Positions 26,874 to 37,900 of a stretch of DNA of 64,000 nucleotides are shown piece by piece. The stretch's first letter is position 1; the number at the start of each line of letters is the position of its first letter. Source of the stretch: Polaribacter marinus (GTDB taxonomy: Bacteria; Bacteroidota; Bacteroidia; Flavobacteriales; Flavobacteriaceae); NCBI RefSeq assembly GCF_022662535.1, contig NZ_JAKQYM010000003.1:1-64000 (forward strand), written 5' to 3'. Position numbers and translations under genes: made by a program. Below the pieces are notes generated by a model. It was not told the origin of the DNA, ran no database searches, and worked only from the letters and a program-made list of their open reading frames with translations.

Positions 26874-27504
26874 AAAATTAAATCACAGATATAGTGATAA
26901 AGAAGAAAAGTTAAATGTGCTTTCACATGGTTTGGGTTTGCTTGCAAGTATTATTGCATTTCCTTTTTTAGTTTTTAAGGCGATAAGTTTTACTGGCTTT
27001 TGGAAACCAACCAGTTTTATAGTTTATGGCTTTAGTTTAATTATTTTATATGCAGCCTCTACATTTTATCATGCAGCAATAAACCCAAAGAAAAGAAGAA
27101 AACTTAATATTTTAGATCACGCAGCTATTTATGTTTTAATTGCAGGGAGTTACACCCCTTTTTGTTTGGTTGGTTTAGATTCTAAACTGGGATGGTACAT
27201 GTTTCTTTGTGTATGGATTTTTGCCTTGGTAGGAATCGTTTTAAAACTATTTTTTACAGGAAAATTCGATAAAATTTCAACAGCAATGTACCTGTTAATG
27301 GGGTGGCAAGTAATGTTTTTTATAAAACCTTTGATAAAAAAACTATCTGAAGACGAATTAAATTTATTAATTGCAGGAGGAGTTTTTTATACAATTGGAG
27401 CAATTTTGTATTCTATAAAAAAAATGCCGTACAACCATGCAATTTTTCATTTGTTTGTTTTACTAGGTAGTATCAGCCATTTTATAGGGATTTATTTATT
27501 GTAA
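26866..27504 (+). CDS. Haemolysin III family protein (PAQR-like membrane protein)
   Basis: A 212-residue protein with seven predicted membrane segments. The family motifs are visible: EEKLNVLSHGLG near the N-terminus, the STFYHA and LDHAAIYVLIAGSYTPF blocks, and the C-terminal NHAIFHLFVLLGSISHF with metal-binding histidines. The name is historical; haemolysis is not established for most members. It overlaps plsC by eight bases. Confidence 0.9.
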   Translation: MSEKLNHRYSDKEEKLNVLSHGLGLLASIIAFPFLVFKAISFTGFWKPTSFIVYGFSLIILYAASTFYHAAINPKKRRKLNILDHAAIYVLIAGSYTPFCLVGLDSKLGWYMFLCVWIFALVGIVLKLFFTGKFDKISTAMYLLMGWQVMFFIKPLIKKLSEDELNLLIAGGVFYTIGAILYSIKKMPYNHAIFHLFVLLGSISHFIGIYLL

Positions 27505-27514
27505 AAGACAAATT

Positions 27515-27988
27515 TTAATTCCAGTTTTTAAATGAGTTTTTGCTTAAAGAGGAATTATAATATTTTAAGTCACCAGTAATCTCTTTACCAAGCCATTCGG
27601 GTTTTTTAAATTCTTCATTTTCGGATGATAACTCTACTTCTGCGAGAATTAAACCTTGATTTTCTCCATAGAATACATCCACTTCAAAAACATGTTTTCC
27701 TTTTTTCACTAAATACCTTGTTTTATCAATAATATCGGGTTCACATAAAGAAAGTAATTGTTCGGCTTCGGTTTTATCAATTTCTTTCTCCCATTCAAAC
27801 CTTGTTGTACCAGATTCGTTAGATTTTCCTTTGATCGTAATAAACGCCTTTTCATCGGCAATTCTAACTCTTACAGTTCTATTTTTATCAGAATTTAAAT
27901 ATCCTTGTTTTAACTGTTTTTGTTGATAACAATCTTGTTTAAAACCATCATTTTTAACCAAAAATTTTCGCTCAATTTCTACACTCAT
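27515..27988 (-). CDS. CYTH domain-containing protein
   Basis: A 157-residue protein beginning MSVEIERKFLVK, the ExExK signature of the CYTH/triphosphate-tunnel metalloenzyme fold. The alternating charged strands (TVRVRIADEKAFITIKGK, TRFEWEKEI, VFEVDVFYGENQGLILAEVEL) supply the acidic and basic tunnel residues. Bacterial members of this size are inorganic triphosphatases or related hydrolases; the substrate here is unknown. Confidence 0.9.
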   Translation of the reverse strand: MSVEIERKFLVKNDGFKQDCYQQKQLKQGYLNSDKNRTVRVRIADEKAFITIKGKSNESGTTRFEWEKEIDKTEAEQLLSLCEPDIIDKTRYLVKKGKHVFEVDVFYGENQGLILAEVELSSENEEFKKPEWLGKEITGDLKYYNSSLSKNSFKNWN

Positions 27989-28074
27989 AAAATATGTTCA
28001 AATTTGTACTAATGTAAGATGTTTTATCGTTATTATAACAATAAATAAATATCTTTGATATTATAATTTCTAAA

Positions 28075-30399
28075 ATGAAAAGACTTCTTTTAATTTTTAT
28101 TTTCTTTTTCTCAATAACTTTTTCTGCACAAACAGATTTTAGTAATAGTTGGGAAGATTTTTTTTCTTACAATAATGTAAAAGATTTTGTAAAAGTAGAT
28201 GATGTAATCTATGCATTGGCAGACAATGCTGTTTTTACATATGATCTAAATACAGATGAAATAAAAAAACTTTCTTCTGTACAAGGTTTATCAGGGGAAA
28301 CTACTTCATCAATTCATTACAACAAAACGTTTCAAAGACTTATTATTGGCTATAAAAACGGCCTAATTGAAGTTGTTGATGATGACGGAACAATAACAAT
28401 ATCTTCTGATGTTGTAAATTTTAATCAATCAGGAGAAAAAAGTATAAATCATATTTCTGAGTTTAATAACAAATTATACCTATCTACACCATTTGCAATA
28501 GTGGCTTATGATATCGATAAATTGGAGTTTGGAGATACTTATTTTATCGGAAATAATTCGAGTTCTGTTAAAATCAATCAAACAATAGTTTTTAATGATG
28601 CAATTTATGCCGCAACAGAAGATGGTGTTTTTTCTGCAGATATAAATAATACCTCTTTAATAGATTTTCATAATTGGCAACAACAATTTTCTGGTAGAAA
28701 TTTTAATAAGTTAGCCGAATTTAATAACAAACTATTTACAGTATCCGACACAAAATTATATGAAATAAATGGAGGTAATTTAAATGAAGTAAAAGATTTT
28801 TTTGAAACAATTATTTCTATTAAAAGTGCTGATTCATTTTTGTGTGTAACATTACATAACAGCGTAAAAGTTTTAGATTTTACTTTTAATACTGCTTTTC
28901 AGTTCAATACCACTTCCGATTTTGATTTCACATTAAGCAATTCTTTTTTTGAAAATAATATTGCTTTTTTAGCTACAAAAGAATTTGGCATTTTAATTTC
29001 ATCTATAAGGTCTACAACAGATTATGTAGAAATACATCCCGATGGTCCTTTGTCTAATGAAGTTTTTTCAATTGCTTCACAAAACAATAATTTTTGGATT
29101 GTTTATGGAGGATATACTGGTACTTATACTCCTGCTGGAAAACAACAAGGATTTAGTCATTTTAATGGAGAAGAGTGGATCAATACAAAGTTTGATACTA
29201 ATTATCCGGTAATGGATTTGAATCATATTTCTATAGACCCTAATGCAGAAAATAGAGTTTATATCAGTTCGTTTGGAGATACAAATGATGTTAATAGCGT
29301 TTCTACAGGAGGTCTGTTAGTTGTAGAAAATGATGAGATTAAAACTTTTTACAATCATAAAAATAGTTTGTTAAATGGTATTGTAGAAACCGCAAGTAGA
29401 GTTACTATTAGGGTTAGTGGAACTGTATTTGACAGGCAAGGAAACTTATGGGTTACCAATATTAACTTTACAGATGAGTTAAAAAAACTTTCATCAAATG
29501 GACAATGGTCTAGCTTTGATTTAAGCCCTGTAGAAACAAGTACTTCTTTTGGTTTAAGTGAAATTGCTGTAGACGGAAGTAATAGTGTTTGGTTTGGTTC
29601 TCGAAGAAACGGTGTTTATGTTTATAACGAAAATGGAGATCGAAAAAAAGCTTTAATTGCAACTCCAAATTTAGGGAATTTACCAGATTTAAATGTTAGA
29701 ACTGTAGCAATAGATGCTAATAATAGAGTTTGGTTAGGTACAAGTTCTGGACTGGTAGTATATAGCAATGCCTCTGGTGTTTTTGATGAAACAGTTTTAA
29801 ATGCAAATCCTGTAATTATTTTAGATGATGGTATTCCAGAAAAACTATTAGGAGATCAAACCGTAAATTCTATTGCTATTGATGGTGCAGAAAATAAATG
29901 GTTTGGAACCGATAGTGGGGGTGTTTTATACACAAATCCAAACGGACAAATTACATTGGCAAATTTTAGCAAACAGAATTCGCCTTTACCATCAAACAGA
30001 ATTTTAAAAATTGCAGTAGACAATTCTTCTGGAAAAGTTTATTTTGCTACAGATAAAGGTATTGTTGCATACAATAGTAAAGTTGCTCCTTTTGGCGATG
30101 TTTTAGGCGATGTTTATGCCTATCCTAATCCTGCTTTAAAGAATCATGAAACGATTACTATTGATGGAAGAAACGGAACACATTTACCAAAAGGAACAAA
30201 TGTGAAAATTTTAGATGTTGCTGGAAACCTTGTATACGAAACCAATGTAATTGAAGGACAAGAGTTACAAGGAGGAAAGGTAATTTGGGACAAAAAAAAT
30301 CTTGCAGGTAATAAAGTTGCATCTGGAGTTTACATCGTTTTACTTTCTAATGATGATGCTTCGGAAACAGCAGTTACTAAAATTGCAATTGTAAATTAA
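28075..30399 (+). CDS. porZ: Type IX secretion system protein PorZ
   Basis: A 774-residue surface protein. A signal peptide (to SFSAQ) is followed by two beta-propeller regions containing two-component-regulator-type blades (NRVWLGTSSGLVVYSN, NKWFGTDSGGVLYTN). The C-terminal ~90-residue sorting-like domain has VYAYPNPALKN and SGVYIVLLSN. The N-terminus (NSWEDFFSYNNVKDFVKV) is characteristic of PorZ. In Porphyromonas PorZ works in the attachment complex of the type IX system, helping deliver anionic LPS to cargo. The TAATG overlap with recO agrees with the usual flavobacterial order. Confidence 0.87.
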   Translation: MKRLLLIFIFFFSITFSAQTDFSNSWEDFFSYNNVKDFVKVDDVIYALADNAVFTYDLNTDEIKKLSSVQGLSGETTSSIHYNKTFQRLIIGYKNGLIEVVDDDGTITISSDVVNFNQSGEKSINHISEFNNKLYLSTPFAIVAYDIDKLEFGDTYFIGNNSSSVKINQTIVFNDAIYAATEDGVFSADINNTSLIDFHNWQQQFSGRNFNKLAEFNNKLFTVSDTKLYEINGGNLNEVKDFFETIISIKSADSFLCVTLHNSVKVLDFTFNTAFQFNTTSDFDFTLSNSFFENNIAFLATKEFGILISSIRSTTDYVEIHPDGPLSNEVFSIASQNNNFWIVYGGYTGTYTPAGKQQGFSHFNGEEWINTKFDTNYPVMDLNHISIDPNAENRVYISSFGDTNDVNSVSTGGLLVVENDEIKTFYNHKNSLLNGIVETASRVTIRVSGTVFDRQGNLWVTNINFTDELKKLSSNGQWSSFDLSPVETSTSFGLSEIAVDGSNSVWFGSRRNGVYVYNENGDRKKALIATPNLGNLPDLNVRTVAIDANNRVWLGTSSGLVVYSNASGVFDETVLNANPVIILDDGIPEKLLGDQTVNSIAIDGAENKWFGTDSGGVLYTNPNGQITLANFSKQNSPLPSNRILKIAVDNSSGKVYFATDKGIVAYNSKVAPFGDVLGDVYAYPNPALKNHETITIDGRNGTHLPKGTNVKILDVAGNLVYETNVIEGQELQGGKVIWDKKNLAGNKVASGVYIVLLSNDDASETAVTKIAIVN

Positions 30400-31121
30400 T
30401 GTCGGTTATAACTACAAAGGCGATCGTTTTAAGTTCGTTAAAATATAATGACTCTAGTTTAATTGTGAAGTGTTATACTCAAGATGAAGGTTTAAAATCA
30501 TACTTAATTAGAGGGATTTTAAAAGCTAAAAAAGGAGGTTTAAAAATTGCTTACTTCCAACCGTTAACACAGTTAAACATGGTTGTAAATCATAATGCAA
30601 AAGGAAATCTTAATTCGATAAAAGAAGTGCAAGTGTCGTTTCCTTATAAAACCATTTATAATGATATTGTTAAGCAATCTGTAGTACTATTTTTATCAGA
30701 AGTTTTATCAAATGCAATTCAAGAAGAAGAAGAGAATAGCGATCTTTTCGAGTATATAGAAACAGCACTGATTTGGCTAGACCTGAATGATAGAGTGGCC
30801 AATTTTCATCTATTGTTTTTATTAAATTTCACTCGTTTTTTAGGGTTTTATCCAGATTTATCAGACGATAAGAAACAAGGTTTTAGCTTGTTTGATGGTG
30901 GGTTTTCTGATGCTGTAAACGACCGCCATATGATTTCTGGAAACACATTGCATCAATTTAAAAAGCTACTAAACACAAACTTTGATTCTTTAGATGTAAT
31001 ATCTTATAGCAAAACAGAAAGACAATTAGTTTTACAGGTTATTATCGGTTATTTTGAGTTGCATTTAAGTGGATTTAGAAAACCCAAATCATTGCAAATT
31101 TTAGAAACAGTTTTTAGTTAA
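30399..31121 (+). CDS. recO: DNA repair protein RecO
   Basis: A 240-residue protein with the N-terminal OB fold (TTKAIVLSSLKYNDSSLIVKCYTQDEG) and the helical C-terminal domain (FHLLFLLNFTRFLGFYPDL). RecO loads RecA at gaps with RecF/RecR. The Cys ligands of the zinc-finger form are absent, as in many Bacteroidetes RecO proteins. The gene overlaps porZ by one base. Confidence 0.93.
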   Translation: MSVITTKAIVLSSLKYNDSSLIVKCYTQDEGLKSYLIRGILKAKKGGLKIAYFQPLTQLNMVVNHNAKGNLNSIKEVQVSFPYKTIYNDIVKQSVVLFLSEVLSNAIQEEEENSDLFEYIETALIWLDLNDRVANFHLLFLLNFTRFLGFYPDLSDDKKQGFSLFDGGFSDAVNDRHMISGNTLHQFKKLLNTNFDSLDVISYSKTERQLVLQVIIGYFELHLSGFRKPKSLQILETVFS

Positions 31122-31123
31122 AA

Positions 31124-31468
31124 CTATTTTTCTTCTCCTTCATCAGTAAATTTTTCTGATAAAGATTTCTCTGTTTTAACAATACAAACAACAATAGATA
31201 AAAGTACTAAGACCATAGGTTGCCAAGTTAATTCTTTAGAAGAAAAATTAGCTAAAAGCAAACTACCTAAAAAAGAAATACCACTATAAATTAAAAAACT
31301 TTGGTTAAATGTTGTGTTTGCAAAATCCCAAATAGTTTGATTTTGCATAGACCTGTTAGTTCTATATCCGTAAATGTTATTGATCTTTTTTGGAGGAAAT
31401 TTCCAAAAAATAATACTTAACAAAAAAAGCAAACCATTGGTGGTTAAAACGTATATAAATGGATTCAT
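31124..31468 (-). CDS. SdpI family membrane protein
   Basis: A 114-residue protein with three hydrophobic segments and the family signature NIYGYRTNRSMQNQTIWDFANTTF. In Bacillus SdpI gives immunity to the SdpC toxin. Most stand-alone homologues, including flavobacterial ones, have no known toxin partner, and none is visible here. It lies five bases after the tesB gene on the same strand. Confidence 0.82.
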   Translation of the reverse strand: MNPFIYVLTTNGLLFLLSIIFWKFPPKKINNIYGYRTNRSMQNQTIWDFANTTFNQSFLIYSGISFLGSLLLANFSSKELTWQPMVLVLLSIVVCIVKTEKSLSEKFTDEGEEK

Positions 31469-31472
31469 AATT

Positions 31473-32339
31473 TTATTTTTTTATTGGACGCATTAAACCT
31501 TCTTGTGCAAAGGAAGCAACAAGTTTTCCTTCTCTTGTAAAAATATTTCCTTTACCTAAACCTCTTGCTCCAAAAGCATTTGGAGATTCAGCAGAAAACA
31601 ACATCCAATCGTTAAAATCAAAATCTCTAAAAAACCACATAGAATGATCCAGGCTAGCTGTTTGAGTGTTGCCAAAATTGTACTCTTTTGCATTTGGGTT
31701 AAATGCTGCGTTTAATACATTATAATCTGATATGTAAGTTAGAATTTGTTGTTTCATAGGTATATCCATCTCAGGAATATCACCTTTTAATTTAAACCAA
31801 ATTTCTTCTGTAGGCGGCAAATTTTCTGGGTCTAATGGATTTGGAACACGAACAGGTTTAAATTCTATAGGACGTTCTATGCTTAAGAAATGTTTTATAA
31901 GTTTTGGTAGAAAAGCGCCAAATTTAACAACCATATCATCCCAACTTAATAAATCTTCGGGTTGTTTAATATTGCTATTCATTTTAGTTTGATGCTCAAA
32001 ACCTTCTTCTTTTTTATGAAAAGAGGCTGCTAAAATAAAAATACTTCTATCATTTTGTTTAGCCGTAACTCTTCTTGTCGAAAAACTGCCACCAGTTCTT
32101 ACTTCTTCTACATGATAATTTATTGGGATTGATAAATTTCCAGCTTCTAAAAAGTAAGCGTGTAAAGAGTTTACAAAACGCAATTCAGAAACGGTTCTGT
32201 AAGCAGCATTTAATGATTGGGCAAGAACTTGTCCTCCAAAAACATTTGGACTTCCAATCGTTACGCTTTCACCAGAAAAAATATTATTTTCAATTTCTGT
32301 TAAATTTAAAAGGTTTATAAGTTCTTTAATGTTTTTCAT
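31473..32339 (-). CDS. tesB: Acyl-CoA thioesterase II (TesB)
   Basis: About 288 residues forming a double hot-dog fold. Conserved blocks include NVFGGQVLAQSLNAA, GGSFSTRRVTAKQ and, in the C-terminal half, SLDHSMWFF (catalytic Asp) and REGKLVASFAQEGLMR (catalytic Thr/Gln region). It hydrolyses medium- and long-chain acyl-CoA. I chose the ATG at 32339 (MKNIKELINLL). It overlaps the upstream GNAT gene by 14 bases. Confidence 0.92.
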   Translation of the reverse strand: MKNIKELINLLNLTEIENNIFSGESVTIGSPNVFGGQVLAQSLNAAYRTVSELRFVNSLHAYFLEAGNLSIPINYHVEEVRTGGSFSTRRVTAKQNDRSIFILAASFHKKEEGFEHQTKMNSNIKQPEDLLSWDDMVVKFGAFLPKLIKHFLSIERPIEFKPVRVPNPLDPENLPPTEEIWFKLKGDIPEMDIPMKQQILTYISDYNVLNAAFNPNAKEYNFGNTQTASLDHSMWFFRDFDFNDWMLFSAESPNAFGARGLGKGNIFTREGKLVASFAQEGLMRPIKK

Positions 32340-33516
32340 GAGTGCTTGTTGCTTTTTTAAACGGAAATTTTTGTTGAAATGGCGTTGGTTCAATCCGTTG
32401 CAAAAATAGCTTTAAAATTCTGTTTGCAATACTTTTTTTATGACGAAGATACATGGTTAAATCTTGAGGAATTGCACCAACGGAACTTTTGATTTCACTA
32501 GCGGTTCTGCCAAAATTTAAGGTTTCTAAGTTTTTGGTGATGGCAATTTCTATATAATCGTATAACATTTTTTGATAAATGGCATGTTCTCTATTTAGTT
32601 GATAGTCAATACCTACATAGTGTGCATCCAAAGATTTTTTATTGATAACACCAGAAATAAACCCAACAATTTTATCTTTTAACCAATATGTTTTTAAAAC
32701 ATAATTTTCACCTAAGTTTTCTTTTAAATCCTTGTATGTGTCTAAGTTAAATTCTGCCAAATTAAAGTTGGCGTTTGCTACAACTTTTTTATATAAAGCT
32801 GTCATTTCTGGTAATTGAGTAGAGATGTTTTCTTGCGTAACGTTTTCTGTTCTTAGAGCTGCACTTTGTTTAATTGCTTTTTTTGCTTTTATTCTAAATT
32901 TGGTTTTCATAGCAGTTAAATAATCATCAAAATTTTGCCAATTTTTGTGGATGTTTAAAACCATGTTGGGTTCTACAGAAAACGGATTGTAATTGCTACC
33001 TTTTAATTCATCTGTAATAAATAACGATTCATTTGCAAAATCTTTTAATAAAAAAGCATCAACATTCTTTTTTAAGCTTTTTGTAGAATTTGAGAAATGT
33101 AAGATGGTTTTAGCTAATTCTTTTATAATTTCTTTTTTGTCTTTGTTTTTTTTAATAAAAACGCCATGTTCTCCACTCACAAAAGTGTTTCCACAAATCA
33201 ATAATTTTAAAGGTTTTTTATCAGGAAAAATATGGAGTTTCCTTCCAATAGTTTTTAAAAAACCTAAATCATTATTTACAGATTTAAAATAAAAATCTAC
33301 AATTTGAATATTTGCAAAAGCTGTTGGATTTTTGTTTTTATCTACCAAAACGATATATGAAAATATGATTTTTGGATGATTCTTTTCTAATGATTTTAAA
33401 AAATTTGGATGAAAATAAATGTTTTGTTTACAACCTAAATCTTCCCAAATTTGGGATGGAATTTCATCTATAGAAGAGAAAAATAATGCGGTATTTGTAT
33501 TTGTGCAATAAATCAA
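32326..33516 (-). CDS. GNAT-type (FemAB/COG3146-like) acyltransferase
   Basis: A 396-residue protein resembling the GNAT/FemAB-like 'peptidogalycan biosynthesis' family. The C-terminal half has MKTKFRIKAKKAIKQS, DKIVGFISGVINKKSLDAHYVGID and ETLNFGRTASEIKSSVGA. No signal peptide is visible. The start is TTG at 33516; no in-frame ATG lies near it. Function unknown. It is the first gene of a short minus-strand operon with tesB and the SdpI-like gene. Confidence 0.72.
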   Translation of the reverse strand: MIYCTNTNTALFFSSIDEIPSQIWEDLGCKQNIYFHPNFLKSLEKNHPKIIFSYIVLVDKNKNPTAFANIQIVDFYFKSVNNDLGFLKTIGRKLHIFPDKKPLKLLICGNTFVSGEHGVFIKKNKDKKEIIKELAKTILHFSNSTKSLKKNVDAFLLKDFANESLFITDELKGSNYNPFSVEPNMVLNIHKNWQNFDDYLTAMKTKFRIKAKKAIKQSAALRTENVTQENISTQLPEMTALYKKVVANANFNLAEFNLDTYKDLKENLGENYVLKTYWLKDKIVGFISGVINKKSLDAHYVGIDYQLNREHAIYQKMLYDYIEIAITKNLETLNFGRTASEIKSSVGAIPQDLTMYLRHKKSIANRILKLFLQRIEPTPFQQKFPFKKATSTHEKH

Positions 33517-33819
33517 ATTATTTCTCTCTGTTTGTATTAATTTTTAAATTCATTTTTTCTAAAAAATTAAACGCAAGGTACATCATTAAGCTATTTGTTT
33601 GTTTGCTAAATAATAAAAAACAGCTAATTGCAATAATTTTATTAAATTCATTTTTGTTGATTAACAATTCTTTTTAGGCCTATAATTCAGTCGTGTTTAT
33701 GTTGCAAATTCTTACAAGTTGTAGTGTTGTTTTACTTTTTTTTGGTTTTTATTTACTAATTATAACGTTTCTTTAACATATTACTTTTAAACCTTATAGA
33801 TTACTTTTAGTCTAAAAAC

Positions 33820-33827
33820 TATATTTG
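33820..33827 (+). promoter_or_regulatory. Candidate -7 box (TATATTTG) for the RND efflux operon
   Basis: TATATTTG lies 55 bases before the ATG of the adaptor gene. The 365-base gap it stands in (33517-33881) is about 80% A/T. It holds no ORF with a recognisable product and no palindromic operator that I can identify. Confidence 0.4.
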
Positions 33828-33881
33828 TACAAACTATTAAAACCTTCTTTTTCTTATAATTGAAGGTAAACTTTATTGATT

Positions 33882-34988
33882 ATGAGGAAAAATATTCTAG
33901 CTATTCTAGGAATTGTAACTGTTATTGGTGCTGTTTTTTTAGGAAAATATCTTATTGATAAAAACCAAAAACCCAAACCAAAATTTGAAAGGCAGATAAA
34001 AACTGTTTTTGTAAAGAATGTAGAAAATAAGGATATTCCTATTGTTTTATCCGCTAGCGGAAATTTGACAGCAAAGAATAAAATAGAAATATTTTCTGAA
34101 GTACAAGGAGTGTTAAAACAATCTAACAAACTTTTTAAAGCAGGAACAAATTATTATAAAGGAGAAACTTTGTTAAGTTTAAATAATGATGAGTTTTATG
34201 CAAGTTTACAATCTCAAAAAAGTAATTTATACAATTTAATAACGGCTGTTTTACCAGATTTAAGATTAGATTATCCTGTAGAATTTAGTAAGTGGGAAAG
34301 CTATTTGAAAGGATTTGATATGAACAAGTCTACTCCTAAGTTGCCTAATTTTTCATCAGATAAAGAGAAATATTTTATTTCGGGTAGAGGGATTTTAACG
34401 GCATATTACAATGTTAAAAACTTAGAGGTTCGTTTGTCTAAATATCAAATTAGAGCTCCTTTTTCTGGAATTCTTACAGAGGCTTTGGTAAGTCCTGGTT
34501 CTTTAGTGAGGGTAGGTCAAAAACTGGGGGAATATATAGACCCAAGAGTTTATGAAATGGAAGTCTCTATCAATTCTGAATTTGCAGATTTATTAAAAGT
34601 TGGTAATTCTGTAGCGCTTTCTAATTTAGAAAAAACAAAAAAATATTTAGGAAAAGTGGTTCGGGTAAATGGTAAAGTAGACCAAGTTTCTCAAACCATA
34701 AAAGCTTATGTAGATGTAAAACATCCCGACTTAAAAGAAGGTATGTTTTTAGAAGCTAATTTGGTAGCAAAATCAGAAGCTAATGCTATTGAAATTCCTA
34801 GAAAATTATTGGTAGATAATATTGCTGTTTATACGGTTAAAAATGATAGTATTTTAAGCTTGGTAACAATTCATCCTGTGTATTTTGGAGATGAAAATGT
34901 TGTTGTTAAAGGGTTAGAGGATAATCAAAAAATATTAACACAAGTTTTACCAGGAGCTTTTGAGGGGATGATTGTAAAAATTAATTAG
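33882..34988 (+). CDS. Efflux RND transporter periplasmic adaptor subunit
   Basis: About 368 residues. An N-terminal membrane anchor (NILAILGIVTVIGAVFLGKYLI) is followed by the HlyD-type lipoyl/barrel-sandwich (IFSEVQGVLKQSN, RAPFSGILTEALVSPGSLVRVGQKLGEY). The beta-barrel domain has FADLLKVGNSVALS. The start is the ATG at 33882. It forms the membrane-fusion part of a tripartite pump with the two genes that follow directly. Confidence 0.9.
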   Translation: MRKNILAILGIVTVIGAVFLGKYLIDKNQKPKPKFERQIKTVFVKNVENKDIPIVLSASGNLTAKNKIEIFSEVQGVLKQSNKLFKAGTNYYKGETLLSLNNDEFYASLQSQKSNLYNLITAVLPDLRLDYPVEFSKWESYLKGFDMNKSTPKLPNFSSDKEKYFISGRGILTAYYNVKNLEVRLSKYQIRAPFSGILTEALVSPGSLVRVGQKLGEYIDPRVYEMEVSINSEFADLLKVGNSVALSNLEKTKKYLGKVVRVNGKVDQVSQTIKAYVDVKHPDLKEGMFLEANLVAKSEANAIEIPRKLLVDNIAVYTVKNDSILSLVTIHPVYFGDENVVVKGLEDNQKILTQVLPGAFEGMIVKIN

Positions 34989-37900
34989 ATGAAAAAATTA
35001 ATTACTTATTTTATTAAGTATCCGGTTGCGGTTAATGTGTTTATTATTGCATTTGTGGCTTTTGGGTTGGTAGGTGCGTTCAGCATGAAGTCGTCTTTTT
35101 TCCCTTTAACCGATTCAGAATTAATAAATATTTCCTTAGCATATCCAGGGGCTTCTCCTCAAGAAATGGAAGAGGGTGTTGTGTTAAAAATTGAAGACAA
35201 TTTAAAAGGTATTGTTGGTGTAGAACGTGTAACATCTGTTTCTAGAGAAAATTCTGCAACTGTAAATATAGAGGTAGAAAAAGGTAAAGATATAGATGTT
35301 GTTTTAACAGATGTAAAGAATGCGGTAGATAGAGTACCTTCTTTTCCTTCTGGCATGGAACCTGCTGTTATTGCAAAAGTAGAAAGTATAAGACCTACGA
35401 TAAGTTTTACGGTTAGTGGCGAAAATATTCCGCTAAAATCTCTTAAACAATATGCTAGGAACATAGAAAATGATATTAGAGGAATTGAAGGTATATCACA
35501 AGTTGCTATTTCTGGTTTTCCAGATGAAGAAATAGAAATTGCTGTTAAAGAAAATGATTTACGTGCCTATAATTTGTCATTTACGGATGTTGCCACCGCT
35601 ATTCAAAGAGCCAATATTTTAATTACTGGAGGTAATATAAAAACACCACAAGAAGATTATTTAATTAGGGCAAGTAACCGTTCTTATTATGGTATCGAAT
35701 TACAAAACCTGATTGTTAGAACAGAACCAAACGGAAATATCATTCGTTTAAAAGACATCGCAGAAGTTAAAGACACTTGGTCGGAAACACCAGATAGATT
35801 GTATTATAATGGTAATTTAGCTATTGATATTTCAATTAGCAATACAAATAATGAAGACTTACTTTCTTCTGCTGATAGAATTAAGGAGTACATCCATAAA
35901 TTTAATCAAGAAAATCAAAATGTTTATTTAAACATAACAAATGATAGAAGTGTTACTTTACAGGGTAGAACTAAACTTTTAGTAGAAAATGGAGTTATAG
36001 GTATTTTACTTGTTTTGTTCTTTTTGGCATTATTTTTAAATCTACGTTTGGCAATTTGGGTGGCTTTTGGTTTGCCTGTAGCCTTTTTAGGAATGTTTGT
36101 TTTAGCAGCTCAATTTGATGTTACCATCAATATTTTATCTCTTTTTGGGATGATTATTGTAATTGGTATTTTGGTAGATGATGGTATTGTAATTGGAGAA
36201 AATATTTATCATCATTATTACGATTTAGGAAAATCTAAAATTCAAGCTGCAATAGATGGAACAATGGAGGTAATTCCACCAATCGTTTCTGCAATTCTAA
36301 CAACCATTATTGCCTTTTCAACCTTGTTTTTTGTAGATGGAAGAATTGGGAATTTCTTTAGTGAAGTTTCTACAATTGTACTTTTAACCTTAACAGTTTC
36401 TTTAATTGAAGCTTTAATTATTTTACCGGCGCATATTGCACATTCTAAAGCTTTAGATAGAAAACGTTTAGAAAACGGTAATGAAGCTAAAAAGAATGTG
36501 ATTGATGCTTTTTTTAATAAGGTAAATAAATTTGCAGATGGAGGCTTGACTAAAATAAACGAAAAATTCTATGTTCCTTTTTTAAAGTTTTCTTTAAAAA
36601 ATAAAATATTTTCTTTTTCAATCCCAATTGCTTTATTAATCTTTAGTTTGTCATCTATTGGAGGAGGAGTTGTAAGAACTTCATTTTTTCCTTCTGTAGC
36701 AAGTGATAGAATTCAGGTTACTTTAAATATGCCTCAAGGTACAAATGAACATATAACAGATTCTATTATATCTTCTATAGAAGAAAAAGTGTGGCTTGTT
36801 AATAAAGAGTATACTAAAAAACAATCGGGTAACGATGATGTGGTACAAAACGTAATTAAAAGAGTTGGACCAGGAAGCGCAAATGCAACTTTAAATATTA
36901 ATTTATTACCAGGAGAAAAAAGAGAATTTTCATCACCAGAAATAACGAGTTCTATTAGAGATAAAGTAGGAAAAGTGTATGGTGTAGAAAGTTTAATATT
37001 TGGTTCTGGAGGGAATTTTGGAGGAAATCCAGTAGCTGTTTCATTATTAGGAAATAATATTGATGAGCTAAAAGCAGCCAAAGAAGAGTTAAAGCTAGAA
37101 TTAGAAAACAATGCCTTATTAAAAGATATTGCAGATAATGATCCTGCAGGAATTAAAGAAGTAAGTATAACGTTAAAAGATAATGCGTATTTATTAGGAT
37201 TGAATTTACAGTCTGTGATGGCACAAATCCGTTATGGTTTTTTTGGATTACAAGCGCAACGTTTTCAGCGTGGACAAGACGAAATTAAAGTTTGGGTGCG
37301 TTATAATAAAAAAGACAGGTCTTCGATAAAAGATTTAGATGACATGCGTATTGTTGCTCCAAACGGAACAAGAATTCCATTTTCCGAAATTGGAAATTAT
37401 CAAATTAAAAGAGGCGATATTGCTATTAATCACCTAAACGGAAAAAGGGAGATACAAGTTACTGCAGATTTAAAAGATGCTAAAGAAAGTGCTACAGAAA
37501 TTTTAGATGATATTAAAACGCGCGTTATGCCGCAAATAATTTCTAAATATCATTCTGTAACACCACTTTACGAAGGTCAAAATAGAGAAGCTAAAAAAAC
37601 CATCGACTCTTTAGAGTGGTTAAAGTGGATTATTTTAGCCTTGATATATATTGTAATTGCGTTTACATTCCGTTCTTATAGTCAGCCAATTTTATTACTT
37701 TTAATGATTCCTTTTAGTATGATTGGTGTTGTTTGGGGACATTTTATTCATGGTTTTTCTATAAATATTTTATCATGGTTAGGTATTATCGCTTTGGTAG
37801 GTATTATGGTAAATGATGGGTTGGTTTTAATAGGGAAATTTAATAGTTATTTAAAAGAAGGAAGAAAATTTGATGATGCATTAATTGCTGCAGGACAATC

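Noticed and set aside
31473..32393. Longer TesB start at 32393
   Set aside because: It would overlap the upstream gene by about 68 bases; the ATG at 32339 gives the usual family N-terminus.
33486..33677. A 63-codon plus-strand frame before the RND operon
   Set aside because: It starts within the opposite-strand GNAT gene. Its hydrophobic product looks like translated AT-rich spacer and shows no terminator or family signature.
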